Shown: positions 1-6,989 of the stretch, in pieces | Numbering within the stretch: the stretch's first letter is position 1 | How the letters are laid out: every line of letters begins with the position of its first letter | Source: Ignavibacteriales bacterium | GTDB taxonomy: Bacteria; Bacteroidota; Ignavibacteria; UBA10030 | Direction of reading: 5' to 3' | Assembly: GCA_026390585.1 (NCBI GenBank) | Contig: JAPLFP010000221.1 | Coordinates: 1 to 49,693 of the forward strand | DNA: 49,693 nt | Notes under the pieces: generated by a model | The model's input: only the letters and a program-made list of their open reading frames with translations | Database searches by the model: none | Told to the model about the DNA's origin: nothing | Program-made: the position numbers and the translations under genes

Positions 1-536
1 GCATCGGCTGTCGTCATGTGGAGATGACGGTTAGCGACGATCGCGCATCTTTCCAGGTATACTGATCCGTTCGGGCCCGCCAATGTCAGTGGAGCCGCAT
101 CGTTGAGGTTGCCAGAGTTGGTGACGGGGGGATCGATACCCAGGAATATCGCATCTGTAAGAGAGACCTCGACCTGGTCGTAGTTTCTGAGCGGTCCAAG
201 AATGCGAACGCCCGGAATGCTCCGCAGCTTTGGCCCAACAATTGTCAACGTGTGGATCGAGGCAAACTCTCCCGGCTGATAGAGCGGGCGCATCGATTCA
301 AACTCAGCTTTGTCGCCGAAGAGTTGGTGGAAAGTCTTTGAAGTCAGGTGTATGTGACGGTTAGAGATGCCAAGCGGGATGCGCAGTGACTGCAAGCCCG
401 ATTCCCGGATTGAACTCTCTTGTTGCGGTTCAGACTGCAGAACATCGTGAATCGACTTCACTATGATATCGATGAGTTCTTCTTGCGGAACCGGAACAGT
501 CCCTTTCACACAAGAGCATCGTTCATTCGCATTCAT
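1..536 (-). CDS. pduL: PduL-type phosphate propanoyltransferase (3' end beyond window)
   Basis: Reading the minus strand from an ATG at 536 gives an open frame of about 178 codons that runs off the left edge. It contains the PduL signatures: IPLGISNRHIHL (conserved His pair), YQPGEFAS, GPKLRSIPGVRILGP, QVEVSLTDAIFLGI and RHLHM near the edge. PduL moves an acyl group between CoA and phosphate, making acetyl- or propionyl-phosphate for ATP generation, and carries zinc through the conserved histidines. An in-frame TAA lies just upstream of the ATG. No clear Shine-Dalgarno is visible, and a GTG nine codons in is an alternative start. The N-terminal 40 residues form an extension with an amphipathic stretch (ELIDIIVKSIHDVL) that may be either the ordinary family N-terminus or a microcompartment-targeting helix. 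Function is confident; the start is not. Confidence 0.85.
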   Translation of the reverse strand, partial: MNANERCSCVKGTVPVPQEELIDIIVKSIHDVLQSEPQQESSIRESGLQSLRIPLGISNRHIHLTSKTFHQLFGDKAEFESMRPLYQPGEFASIHTLTIVGPKLRSIPGVRILGPLRNYDQVEVSLTDAIFLGIDPPVTNSGNLNDAAPLTLAGPNGSVYLERCAIVANRHLHMTTAD

Positions 537-922
537 AGACAGGCGGTGACATTACGGTGCGGGGAGGACGACTGGCAATTCAACATGATGACGCTGAATT
601 CGCCCGCTTCCAATCTGTCAATGTATGACGTAAAAGTCAACATGGGGAAGAACGGATTTGCGACGAGGACAACACGAGTTATTGACTGTGGGAAAAGAGC
701 CGCGTGCTCTCATTATCTGTCCTGAGCTTAACGGTTTTTGTTGCCACACAGGGGAGTTTCACTAATGCAACAGCGTTTCGCAATATCTGCATCCGATTCT
801 CGAAGCAGCAATCGATCATTCATGATCGCTTTGTGCGAATTTGCCTGGAAGCGAGGAAAATAAAAACCCCCGAATGCCGGGGGCTTTCTTTGTTGTGTTG
901 GAGAAAACGAAGAGGATCTGCG
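537..922. other. Intergenic region, no gene seen
   Basis: No convincing coding frame was found in these 386 bases; open frames here are short or antisense to the decarboxylase. The right part holds the decarboxylase terminator, and the left part is the presumptive leader of the pduL gene. No promoter of the TTG-N20-TAnnTTTG type was found in front of pduL. Confidence 0.5.
861..884 (-). terminator. Rho-independent terminator of the decarboxylase gene
   Basis: On the minus strand an AGCCCCCGG...CGGGGG hairpin (stem about 867-872 with 878-883, short loop) is followed by a run of T (TTTTTA, then TTTT). It lies about 40 bases after the decarboxylase stop codon. Confidence 0.8.
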
Positions 923-2074
923 TTACAAGTTCGTGTGGATGATCTTGGCCGGGTCGAATCCGTTGAACCGTGTTGTCGATGCCGTGCCGTAGGCGCCGAT
1001 ATTGATAGTATAGAGGAAATCTCCAACCTCCAGGTTTGCCGGCAGTTCTGCGGAAAGAGTAATCTTGTCGAAACTGTCGCATGTCGGTCCAACCACGGCG
1101 CAGATTTCTGTGTCCCCCTGCTTGAACGCGTGGAAATTTGGAATCCAGTGATCGTACACGACACCGGAATAAGTATGATAAACGCCATCGTTGATGTGGT
1201 AGAAAATCTTCCCGTCCCTGCGCGCTTTGCCGATGATTTCTGCCACAAGAATGGCAGCAGTGGCAGCAATAAATCTGCCCGGTTCTGCGAGAATCTCAAT
1301 GTCCTCTGGAAAGAGCCTCTTGAATTCGGAGTTGAGAAGGCCGGCGAGCTTCGCAAACTCTGGCACCTGCGGATCATACGGAACGGGAAATCCGCCGCCT
1401 ATGTCGAGAAGATTCAGGCCGTATCCCTTCTTCCGTGATTCGCGGAAAATGTCTGAAGCGATCGTGAGAGCCTGAGTGTAATTGTCGAAGTTGGTGCACT
1501 GACTCCCAACGTGGAAACTGATTCCCTCGACCTTCAAACCCATCTCGAAGGCGTAATCGATCAAGGCCATTGCTTCGCCCGGCTCCACACCGAACTTGGT
1601 GCTCATCTCGACCTGGGATCCGGTGTCAGGAACCTTCACTCGCACAATCAGACCGGCAGTGTTGCAGTGTTCCTTCAGCTTCTTTACCTCAGCGACGTTG
1701 TCGTATGTCACCAGCGGTTTATATTGTCTGATCTTGCTAAGTGTGTGACGATCCTTGATGGTGTTTGAGAAAATGATCTTGTCCCAGACGAAGTACTTCT
1801 TTTGTTGCTTCTCGAAATGCTTGATGTACTGATAGACCTGCATAAACTCGTTGTATGAAGCGACGTCGAAACTGGATCCTTCCTTGAAAAGCGTTTCGAT
1901 GATCTGCTGCGTGGAATTCGCCTTGACCGCATAGTAGCATTGTACTCGCGGAAGATGCTTCTTGAACGTCCTGTAGTTGTCACGGATAACGTTGTGATCG
2001 ATGATGCAGAGCGGCGTGCTATGCTGTTCTGCCAATCGTAAAAGCTCATCTGTAAAGTTCAAGCGGTTCTCCAC
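923..2074 (-). CDS. Fold-III PLP ornithine/lysine-type decarboxylase
   Basis: A 383-residue alanine-racemase-fold decarboxylase of the eukaryotic-ODC type, which removes CO2 from ornithine (or lysine/carboxynorspermidine) to make a diamine. Visible motifs are YYAVKANS with the PLP lysine K51, FHVGSQ near 188, the phosphate-binding GGGFP near 226, EPGRF near 264, YDHW with D308, and GPTCDSFDKI with C332-D333. The Cys-Asp pair is characteristic of ornithine/lysine decarboxylases rather than of diaminopimelate decarboxylase. The start is GTG at 2074. It follows the deoxyhypusine-synthase-like gene on the same strand after a 212-base repeat-rich gap, so the two probably form a polyamine unit. Exact substrate cannot be told from the sequence. 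Confidence 0.85.
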   Translation of the reverse strand: MENRLNFTDELLRLAEQHSTPLCIIDHNVIRDNYRTFKKHLPRVQCYYAVKANSTQQIIETLFKEGSSFDVASYNEFMQVYQYIKHFEKQQKKYFVWDKIIFSNTIKDRHTLSKIRQYKPLVTYDNVAEVKKLKEHCNTAGLIVRVKVPDTGSQVEMSTKFGVEPGEAMALIDYAFEMGLKVEGISFHVGSQCTNFDNYTQALTIASDIFRESRKKGYGLNLLDIGGGFPVPYDPQVPEFAKLAGLLNSEFKRLFPEDIEILAEPGRFIAATAAILVAEIIGKARRDGKIFYHINDGVYHTYSGVVYDHWIPNFHAFKQGDTEICAVVGPTCDSFDKITLSAELPANLEVGDFLYTINIGAYGTASTTRFNGFDPAKIIHTNL

Positions 2075-2089
2075 TGATTAGAAATAGGA

Positions 2090-2285
2090 TTGTGGCAAAT
2101 TCTAAATCCGAGTATCGAATCTCCAGACAAATCCTAGATCATAATGTCGAAATCCGAAATGAACCGTCCAATGCGAGATTCGAATTTTGTGTTTGGAAGC
2201 TATTTGGGGCTTCGGATCTAGATTTTCGAATTTGCCTGTTTTGTATTTGTTTGAGATTTGGTGCTTCGAATTTTGGATTTGCCTC
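2090..2285. repeat. AT-rich degenerate repeat tract (TTTCGAATTT/AAATCCGA type)
   Basis: The gap between the two polyamine genes is made of loosely repeated decamer-like words: AAATCCGA, ATTCGAAT, TTTCGAAT, TTCGGAT, AATTTTGGATTTG. The same style of sequence recurs at 26104-26200, 34551-34655 and 45085-45155. It has no coding frame of its own and stops exactly at the stop codon of the upstream gene. Confidence 0.6.
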
Positions 2286-2286
2286 T

Positions 2287-3471
2287 TCAGCGATTGAGTT
2301 TCTTCATCATCCCACTGAGCTCATCGACCTCTTTGTTGTTCTCGAGATACGACTTGATGAGCTTCTGGCGCAGTTCATCGCCGCGATCATAGAGGCGTTT
2401 CAACTTCTTTGGCTTCGTGGTCTGGATAACATATGCCGCTAAGAGCGGGAATGCAACCGTCACATCGATGTAGGCGGTGACTGTCTCTTCCAGTTTGGTT
2501 GGATCGATCTTGCCCCAGCTCACTGCTTCACTAGGAGGAGCGCCGGAAAGTCCACCGGTGTCGGGGCGAGCGTCCGTAATGTTAATATCATAATCCTGGC
2601 CGGCTTCCGGGATCATCAGCACTTCCTGGATCTGAGGCTCGGTCTGCAGGAGGAAATTCTTTGGGCTTCCGCCGCCAACCAAAAGGACGCCGGTTTTCCC
2701 CTTTTCGTACTGCTTCGCGTTCAGGATAATGGCGGTCGAATCATTGACGTCCATGCTCGGGTTGATCTTCAGCTTGAAATAGTCTTTGAGGCCTTTCGCT
2801 TCGGCAAGCAACTCCAATCCGGCAACGTTCATGCCGATGGTGGAATCGCCGGGCGATGATGTGAACACCGGGATTCCGTTTCGGTATGCGGCTGCAAGAA
2901 CACTCACCTCGCCCAGTTTGTTCTTCTTCTCATATTCATTCACCACCTTCCCGAGGTGATGGTAATACTCCCGCGTACCCATCTCTTTCTGAAATTCCGG
3001 TCGCAACATGATCTTGCGAAGGATGCGGTCTGTTGCCATCAAAACATCCTGATAGTCAAAAAGGATGTCGTAGATTCTGGTGACGCCTTTGTCGCGCAAG
3101 TCGGCATCGTCGACGTTGTGGCTGCCGCGGAACATCGGCATGTTGAAGGCAAAATGAAGATCATGGTACATGTTGGCACCGGTTGCGACCAGCCAGTCAA
3201 CGAAACCGTGATTCATGAGCGGAATGATCGTGGAGGGTCCAAGGCCGGCAGGAGTTAACGCTCCAGCGATGCTCAGACCGATCGTGACATCCTTCTGGGA
3301 GTACTTGTCGCGCATGAGTTGGCACGCTGCTCTCAGTCTGCCGCCATTGTACGCATCAAGATTATCGATCACAGAAGCGATGGTGCTTTTCTTGGTAATG
3401 GGCTTGGGAAGAACCCGTTTCCCTGACAAGTATTCCTCGCGGGTTGTATGATGCTTCATCTGGTGATCCAT
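2287..3471 (-). CDS. Deoxyhypusine-synthase-like protein (SpeY/homospermidine-synthase-type)
   Basis: A 394-residue member of the deoxyhypusine synthase family, NAD-dependent enzymes that move the aminobutyl group of spermidine onto a lysine or an amine. Bacteria lack hypusine, so the bacterial homologues are thought to act on polyamines. Family motifs seen: GLSIAGALTPAGLG, LVATGAN-MYHDLHF, FTSSPGDSTIGMN, VLLVGGGSPKNF with K271 at the position of the catalytic lysine (Lys329 of the human enzyme), and PSEAVSWGKID. The ATG at 3471 is preferred over an ATG 12 codons upstream because AAAGGAAAG lies just before it. It lies upstream of the decarboxylase, whose diamine product is a plausible substrate, and has a strong promoter at 3548-3578. 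Confidence 0.85.
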   Translation of the reverse strand: MDHQMKHHTTREEYLSGKRVLPKPITKKSTIASVIDNLDAYNGGRLRAACQLMRDKYSQKDVTIGLSIAGALTPAGLGPSTIIPLMNHGFVDWLVATGANMYHDLHFAFNMPMFRGSHNVDDADLRDKGVTRIYDILFDYQDVLMATDRILRKIMLRPEFQKEMGTREYYHHLGKVVNEYEKKNKLGEVSVLAAAYRNGIPVFTSSPGDSTIGMNVAGLELLAEAKGLKDYFKLKINPSMDVNDSTAIILNAKQYEKGKTGVLLVGGGSPKNFLLQTEPQIQEVLMIPEAGQDYDINITDARPDTGGLSGAPPSEAVSWGKIDPTKLEETVTAYIDVTVAFPLLAAYVIQTTKPKKLKRLYDRGDELRQKLIKSYLENNKEVDELSGMMKKLNR

Positions 3472-3547
3472 GATCTTTCCTTTCTGTTTGACCTGAACGA
3501 TGCTCAAGAACCACCGTCCAATGTGCTTTCCTAATAATAAGATGGGC

Positions 3548-3578
3548 CAAATTTAGCTTGATTTGCAACGATATGCAA
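3548..3578 (-). promoter_or_regulatory. Bacteroidota-type promoter of the polyamine genes
   Basis: On the minus strand TTG (3578-3576) is followed by exactly 20 bases and then TAAATTTG (3555-3548). This is a perfect match to the Bacteroidota -7 consensus TAnnTTTG with the usual -33 spacing. It lies 77 bases upstream of the chosen start codon at 3471. Confidence 0.65.
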
Positions 3579-3706
3579 CGAATTTGGAAAACCCCGGGTT
3601 GGATGAACGTCAGCCTGAAGGCTGAATCAGATCGGAGACGCGGGGCTTCGATTCTGGATGACGAGGTCGATGAGAAACCAATTCGGCAATCATCCGTTCT
3701 TATTTG

Positions 3707-3715
3707 TATCTTTAC
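3707..3715 (+). promoter_or_regulatory. Weak candidate -7 box for the M16 peptidase gene
   Basis: TATCTTTAC in the 304-base divergent gap (3472-3775) matches TAnnTTTG at seven of eight positions and lies about 60 bases before the ATG. The -33 region has no clear TTG, so this is only a candidate. Apart from the divergent promoter at 3548-3578, nothing else was recognised in this gap. Confidence 0.25.
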
Positions 3716-3775
3716 GCGACCATCGCTACCAAAACCCACAACCCACTCATCATTTTCACAACAAGGTAGGCTCCC

Positions 3776-6643
3776 ATGAAACGAGACCTCATTGTCCTTC
3801 TGGGCATGTTGCTGTCGGTTGCCCTCATTTCGTTTTCAGGCGAAAAGAAGGAATTCAAGATCCCGTATGAGAAGTACGCCCTCTCAAACGGGATGGACGT
3901 GATTCTTCACGTCGATCACTCGAACCCGATTGTTGCCGTCTACATCGTCTATCATGTCGGATCGGCGAGGGAAGAGAAAGGAAAGACTGGATTTGCCCAC
4001 CTGTTCGAGCACCTAAGATTCAACGAATCGCAGGATGTCCCGCAGGGGGAGTGGTTCAAGAAGTTGCAGGGTGCCGGTGCGACGCTCATCAACGGGTCAA
4101 CGAGCAACGATCGCACGAACTACTTCGAGACGATACCGAAGAACGCTCTTGAAATGGCGCTTTGGATGGAATCTGACAGGATGGGCTTTCTTCTGAGCAA
4201 ATTCACACCACTGACTTTCACCACGCAGCAGAACGTCGTGCAGAACGAAAAACGCCGGAGTGACAATAGGCCGTTTTCTCAATCCGGCGTTGTTGTGGAC
4301 AAAATGATGTACCCGGACACCCATCCGTACAACTGGGATGTTATCGGATCGCTCGACGACCTGTCGAATGCGAAGATTCAGGACGCCGTCGACTTCCACA
4401 ACAAATTCTATGGACCCAGTAACGCGACCTTGGTGGTGGCAGGGGACATTGACGTCGCGCATACCAAGAAATTGATCGACAAGTACTTTGCTGAGATACC
4501 TTCTTCTCCAAAACCAAAACTCCTCGACAAGATGCCTGTCAAGCTGACTGAGACGAAGCGCGCATTGTACGAAGACAACCTGGCCAATGCTCCGATGCTT
4601 ACTATGACATTCCCGACGGTAGAAGAGTACAACAAGGATGCCTACGCGCTGCAGTTCCTGGCGCGGATCATGTCGGTGAGAAAGTCTGCCCTCTACAAGA
4701 TCCTCGTTGAAGAGAAGAAGCTCGCTCCCGCCGGGGGTGGAGGTGGATTTGGAGGATTTGGGCGGGGTGGTTTCGGTGGAGGGTCGTCTGTGTCGGCGTC
4801 CCAACGCAGTCGCGAAGTTGCGGGGGCGTTCCAAATCACTGTTCGGGCATTCCCCACCGTCAAGTTGGGAGATGTTGAGGACGCCATCAAAGAGTCGTTT
4901 GCACGATTCGAGAAGGAGGGATTCTCGGACAAGGACGTTGAACGACAAAAAGCCGGTCAGGAATTCCGATTCTACAATACCATCGGCAGCATTTCGGGAA
5001 AGGCCAGGACGCTTGGTGACTTCAATATGGACGCGGGATCTCCTGATTTTATGGCTACCGATCTGAAGAACGCGATGAGCGTAACGAAGGATGATGTGTG
5101 GAGAGTCTACAACAAATACATCAAAGGCCAGAACTACGTGCTCGTCAGCACGGTGCCGAGTGGCAAGACTGACCTTGCTGCACCTTCTTCGGCCGCGTTC
5201 GTCCTCCCGGAAGAATCGCTCGATAAGGCAGGCTCGAAGAAGGATGTTGGAACGTACAATCCTGCGCCCATTCCTTCCAAGATCGACAGGACGAAAGAAC
5301 CGGTGAAAGGACCCGATCCGTCGGTCAAAGTCCCGGCAATTTGGACCGGCAAGACCTCGAACGGAATCCAGATGTTTGGAATCAAGAAGAGCGACCTGCC
5401 GCTTGCTGAGTTCTCTATTATCATCAAAGGCGGCATGCTGCTCGATCCTCCGGGAAAGACTGGTACGGGATCCCTGATGGCACGCTTGCTGAATGAGGGG
5501 ACGAAGTCGAAGACTCCGATTGAACTGCGCGAAGCAATCGAAGACCTCGGGGCAAACGTCAACATGAGTGGCAGCGAGGAGTCGATCACACTGAGCGGAA
5601 GCTGTTTGTCGAGCAAGTTGAAAGAAGTCTTCGCGCTCGCCAAAGAAATGCTGTTTGAGCCTCGGTGGGATGAGAAAGAATTTGGACTGAGCAAGACCCA
5701 GGTAATAGAATCCTTGAAGAGATCCGAAAACACTCCATCAGCGATGGCATCGAGCGTCTTCGACAAACTCATCTACGGTTCTGACAATCTATTGGCCAAG
5801 CCGGCAACGGGGACGCAAAAGACCGTCGAAGCAATCTCGCTCGATGACCTGAAAGCATACTATAATAAGAACCTCTCGCCTTCGATGGCGAAGATCATGG
5901 TGCTTGGAGATATCTCCAAAGAAGACGCGATCAAGCTCTTCGATGGACTGAAAGAGTGGAAAGCAAAAGAGGTGAAACTCCCCAAGATCAAGATTAGTGA
6001 GCCTGCAAAGCCGGGAGTATATTTCATTGACGTGCCGAAGGCGAAACAGTCGGTGTTCAATGTCGGGCACATCGGTCCGGCAGCCTCAGATCCCAATTTC
6101 TACAAGGTCACGGTCATGAACTACAAGCTTGGCGGCGACTTCTCGAGCATTCTGAACATGATCCTGCGCGAGGCAAAATCGTTTACCTATGGTGCTCGTT
6201 CGGGATTCAGCGGCAATTCGCATCCTGGCTCATTCAAGGCTACCGTCGACGTGCAGACGAATGCGACGTTCGAAACCGCTCAGATTCTCCGGGACGAGAT
6301 CACCAAGTACCGCCAGGGAATCTCGGCGGATGACCTGAATCTGGTCAAGAGTACGTTGCTGAAGAGCAACGCCGGCAGGTTTGAGACGCTGCAGCAGCTC
6401 GGAGGTATGCTGAGCCCGATCGTGACGTTCGGTCTACCCTCCAACTACATCAAGCAGCGAGAGACGTTTGTACAGAAGCTGACGCTCGACCAGCAGAAGG
6501 CGCTTGCCAAGAAGTACTTGCAGCCCGGCAAGCTGGTCTTTGTCATTGTCGGTGACAAGGAGACGCAGTTCGACAAACTGAAAGAACTGGGCCTGGGCGA
6601 GCCGATTCTTCTGGACAAGGATGCGAAGCCAGTAAAGAAGTAG
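3776..6643 (+). CDS. Exported M16-family zinc metallopeptidase (two-domain, pitrilysin-like)
   Basis: 955 residues with a signal peptide (basic MKR, hydrophobic run to about residue 20), so it acts outside the cytoplasm. The first M16 domain has the inverted zinc motif HLFEH at H75-E78-H79 and the third ligand E158 in QNEKRR, so it should be catalytic. The second half repeats the M16 fold (FGIKKSDLPLAEFSIIIKGG near 540) without the zinc motif, as is usual for the inactive partner domain. An unusual insertion of about 25 mostly Gly/Phe residues sits near residues 318-340, between subdomains of the first half. The gene stands alone, followed by a strong terminator. Likely role: degradation of peptides in the periplasm or outside the cell. 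Confidence 0.9.
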   Translation: MKRDLIVLLGMLLSVALISFSGEKKEFKIPYEKYALSNGMDVILHVDHSNPIVAVYIVYHVGSAREEKGKTGFAHLFEHLRFNESQDVPQGEWFKKLQGAGATLINGSTSNDRTNYFETIPKNALEMALWMESDRMGFLLSKFTPLTFTTQQNVVQNEKRRSDNRPFSQSGVVVDKMMYPDTHPYNWDVIGSLDDLSNAKIQDAVDFHNKFYGPSNATLVVAGDIDVAHTKKLIDKYFAEIPSSPKPKLLDKMPVKLTETKRALYEDNLANAPMLTMTFPTVEEYNKDAYALQFLARIMSVRKSALYKILVEEKKLAPAGGGGGFGGFGRGGFGGGSSVSASQRSREVAGAFQITVRAFPTVKLGDVEDAIKESFARFEKEGFSDKDVERQKAGQEFRFYNTIGSISGKARTLGDFNMDAGSPDFMATDLKNAMSVTKDDVWRVYNKYIKGQNYVLVSTVPSGKTDLAAPSSAAFVLPEESLDKAGSKKDVGTYNPAPIPSKIDRTKEPVKGPDPSVKVPAIWTGKTSNGIQMFGIKKSDLPLAEFSIIIKGGMLLDPPGKTGTGSLMARLLNEGTKSKTPIELREAIEDLGANVNMSGSEESITLSGSCLSSKLKEVFALAKEMLFEPRWDEKEFGLSKTQVIESLKRSENTPSAMASSVFDKLIYGSDNLLAKPATGTQKTVEAISLDDLKAYYNKNLSPSMAKIMVLGDISKEDAIKLFDGLKEWKAKEVKLPKIKISEPAKPGVYFIDVPKAKQSVFNVGHIGPAASDPNFYKVTVMNYKLGGDFSSILNMILREAKSFTYGARSGFSGNSHPGSFKATVDVQTNATFETAQILRDEITKYRQGISADDLNLVKSTLLKSNAGRFETLQQLGGMLSPIVTFGLPSNYIKQRETFVQKLTLDQQKALAKKYLQPGKLVFVIVGDKETQFDKLKELGLGEPILLDKDAKPVKK

Positions 6644-6669
6644 CCACAACGTCGCACGCTTACAGTACA

Positions 6670-6704
6670 GCAGAAACGCCCCTTTGCGGGGCGTTTCTGC
6701 TTTT
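6670..6704 (+). terminator. Rho-independent terminator after the M16 gene
   Basis: A perfect 13-bp stem (6670-6682 with 6688-6700, GCAGAAACGCCCC and its complement), a five-base loop and TTTT follow the stop codon by 26 bases. Confidence 0.92.
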
Positions 6705-6737
6705 ATGCGGGCTCGATCTTGTATGGCGGTCCCCTTA

Positions 6738-6768
6738 TTGCGTTTCACTTTGAACTGCAGTAGCTTTG
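6738..6768 (+). promoter_or_regulatory. Bacteroidota-type promoter of the kinase operon
   Basis: TTG (6738-6740), exactly 20 bases, then TAGCTTTG (6761-6768), a full match to TAnnTTTG. It lies 74 bases before the leader-peptide start, just after the M16 terminator, where a new transcription unit must begin. Confidence 0.55.
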
Positions 6769-6842
6769 TAGTACTCCAAAGACCCACCAACACCGTAGAC
6801 GTTCTTTTCTCAGACCCGATTCCCACCACGTCGGAGGTTCCT

Positions 6843-6989
6843 ATGATCGGGCAGTCAATCTCACACTTCCACATCCTTGAGAAGCTTGGTGAAGTCCCAA
6901 AGTTGCCAACGAGTCCTCTTCGACGAGTCGATGCAACTTTGAGGATCCCGCTGTTTTCTAGCGGGAGCTGCAACGGATGCTCCCAATGA
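6843..6989 (+). CDS. Kinase-like leader peptide A (48 aa), translationally coupled to kinase 1
   Basis: A 48-codon frame starts at ATG 6843 behind CGGAGG. Its first 17 residues (MIGQSISHFHILEKLGE) copy the N-terminus of the kinases in this window. It then diverges at the glycine-rich loop into VPKLPTS...LRIPLFSSGS, encoded by a two-hairpin element. The stop TGA (6987-6989) overlaps the ATG of kinase 1 (ATGA), so translation is probably coupled. A second copy with the same design lies at 13288-13437. It may be a regulatory upstream ORF or the remnant of a kinase gene broken by an element. It is not a working kinase. Confidence 0.6.
   Translation: MIGQSISHFHILEKLGEVPKLPTSPLRRVDATLRIPLFSSGSCNGCSQ
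6898..6966 (+). repeat. Two-hairpin structured element, copy A
   Basis: Hairpin 1 pairs CAAAGTTGC (6898-6906) with GCAACTTTG (6933-6941). Hairpin 2 pairs TCCCGCT (6946-6952) with AGCGGGA (6960-6966) around a seven-base T-rich loop. Copy B (13343-13411) keeps both stems with compensatory changes at three base pairs while the linker GAGGA and flank GAAGTCCCAAA stay constant. That pattern indicates selection on structure. It could act as RNA (leader of the kinase message) or as DNA (mobile repeat). Confidence 0.6.

Noticed and set aside
704-1438. Plus-strand open frame of 244 codons
   Set aside because: It lies antisense to the decarboxylase, whose motifs are unmistakable, and has no family features.
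4097-4948. Minus-strand open frame of 283 codons
   Set aside because: It is the shadow of the M16 peptidase, with no start signals or recognisable motifs.
6890-6970. tRNA or tRNA-like gene in the leader element
   Set aside because: Two hairpins are present, but there is no acceptor stem, anticodon arm or GGTTCGA T-loop motif.
6843-6985. Recent target-site duplication of the kinase 5' end flanking the hairpin element
   Set aside because: The copies before and after the element differ at many positions, so they are paralogous or old, not a fresh duplication.
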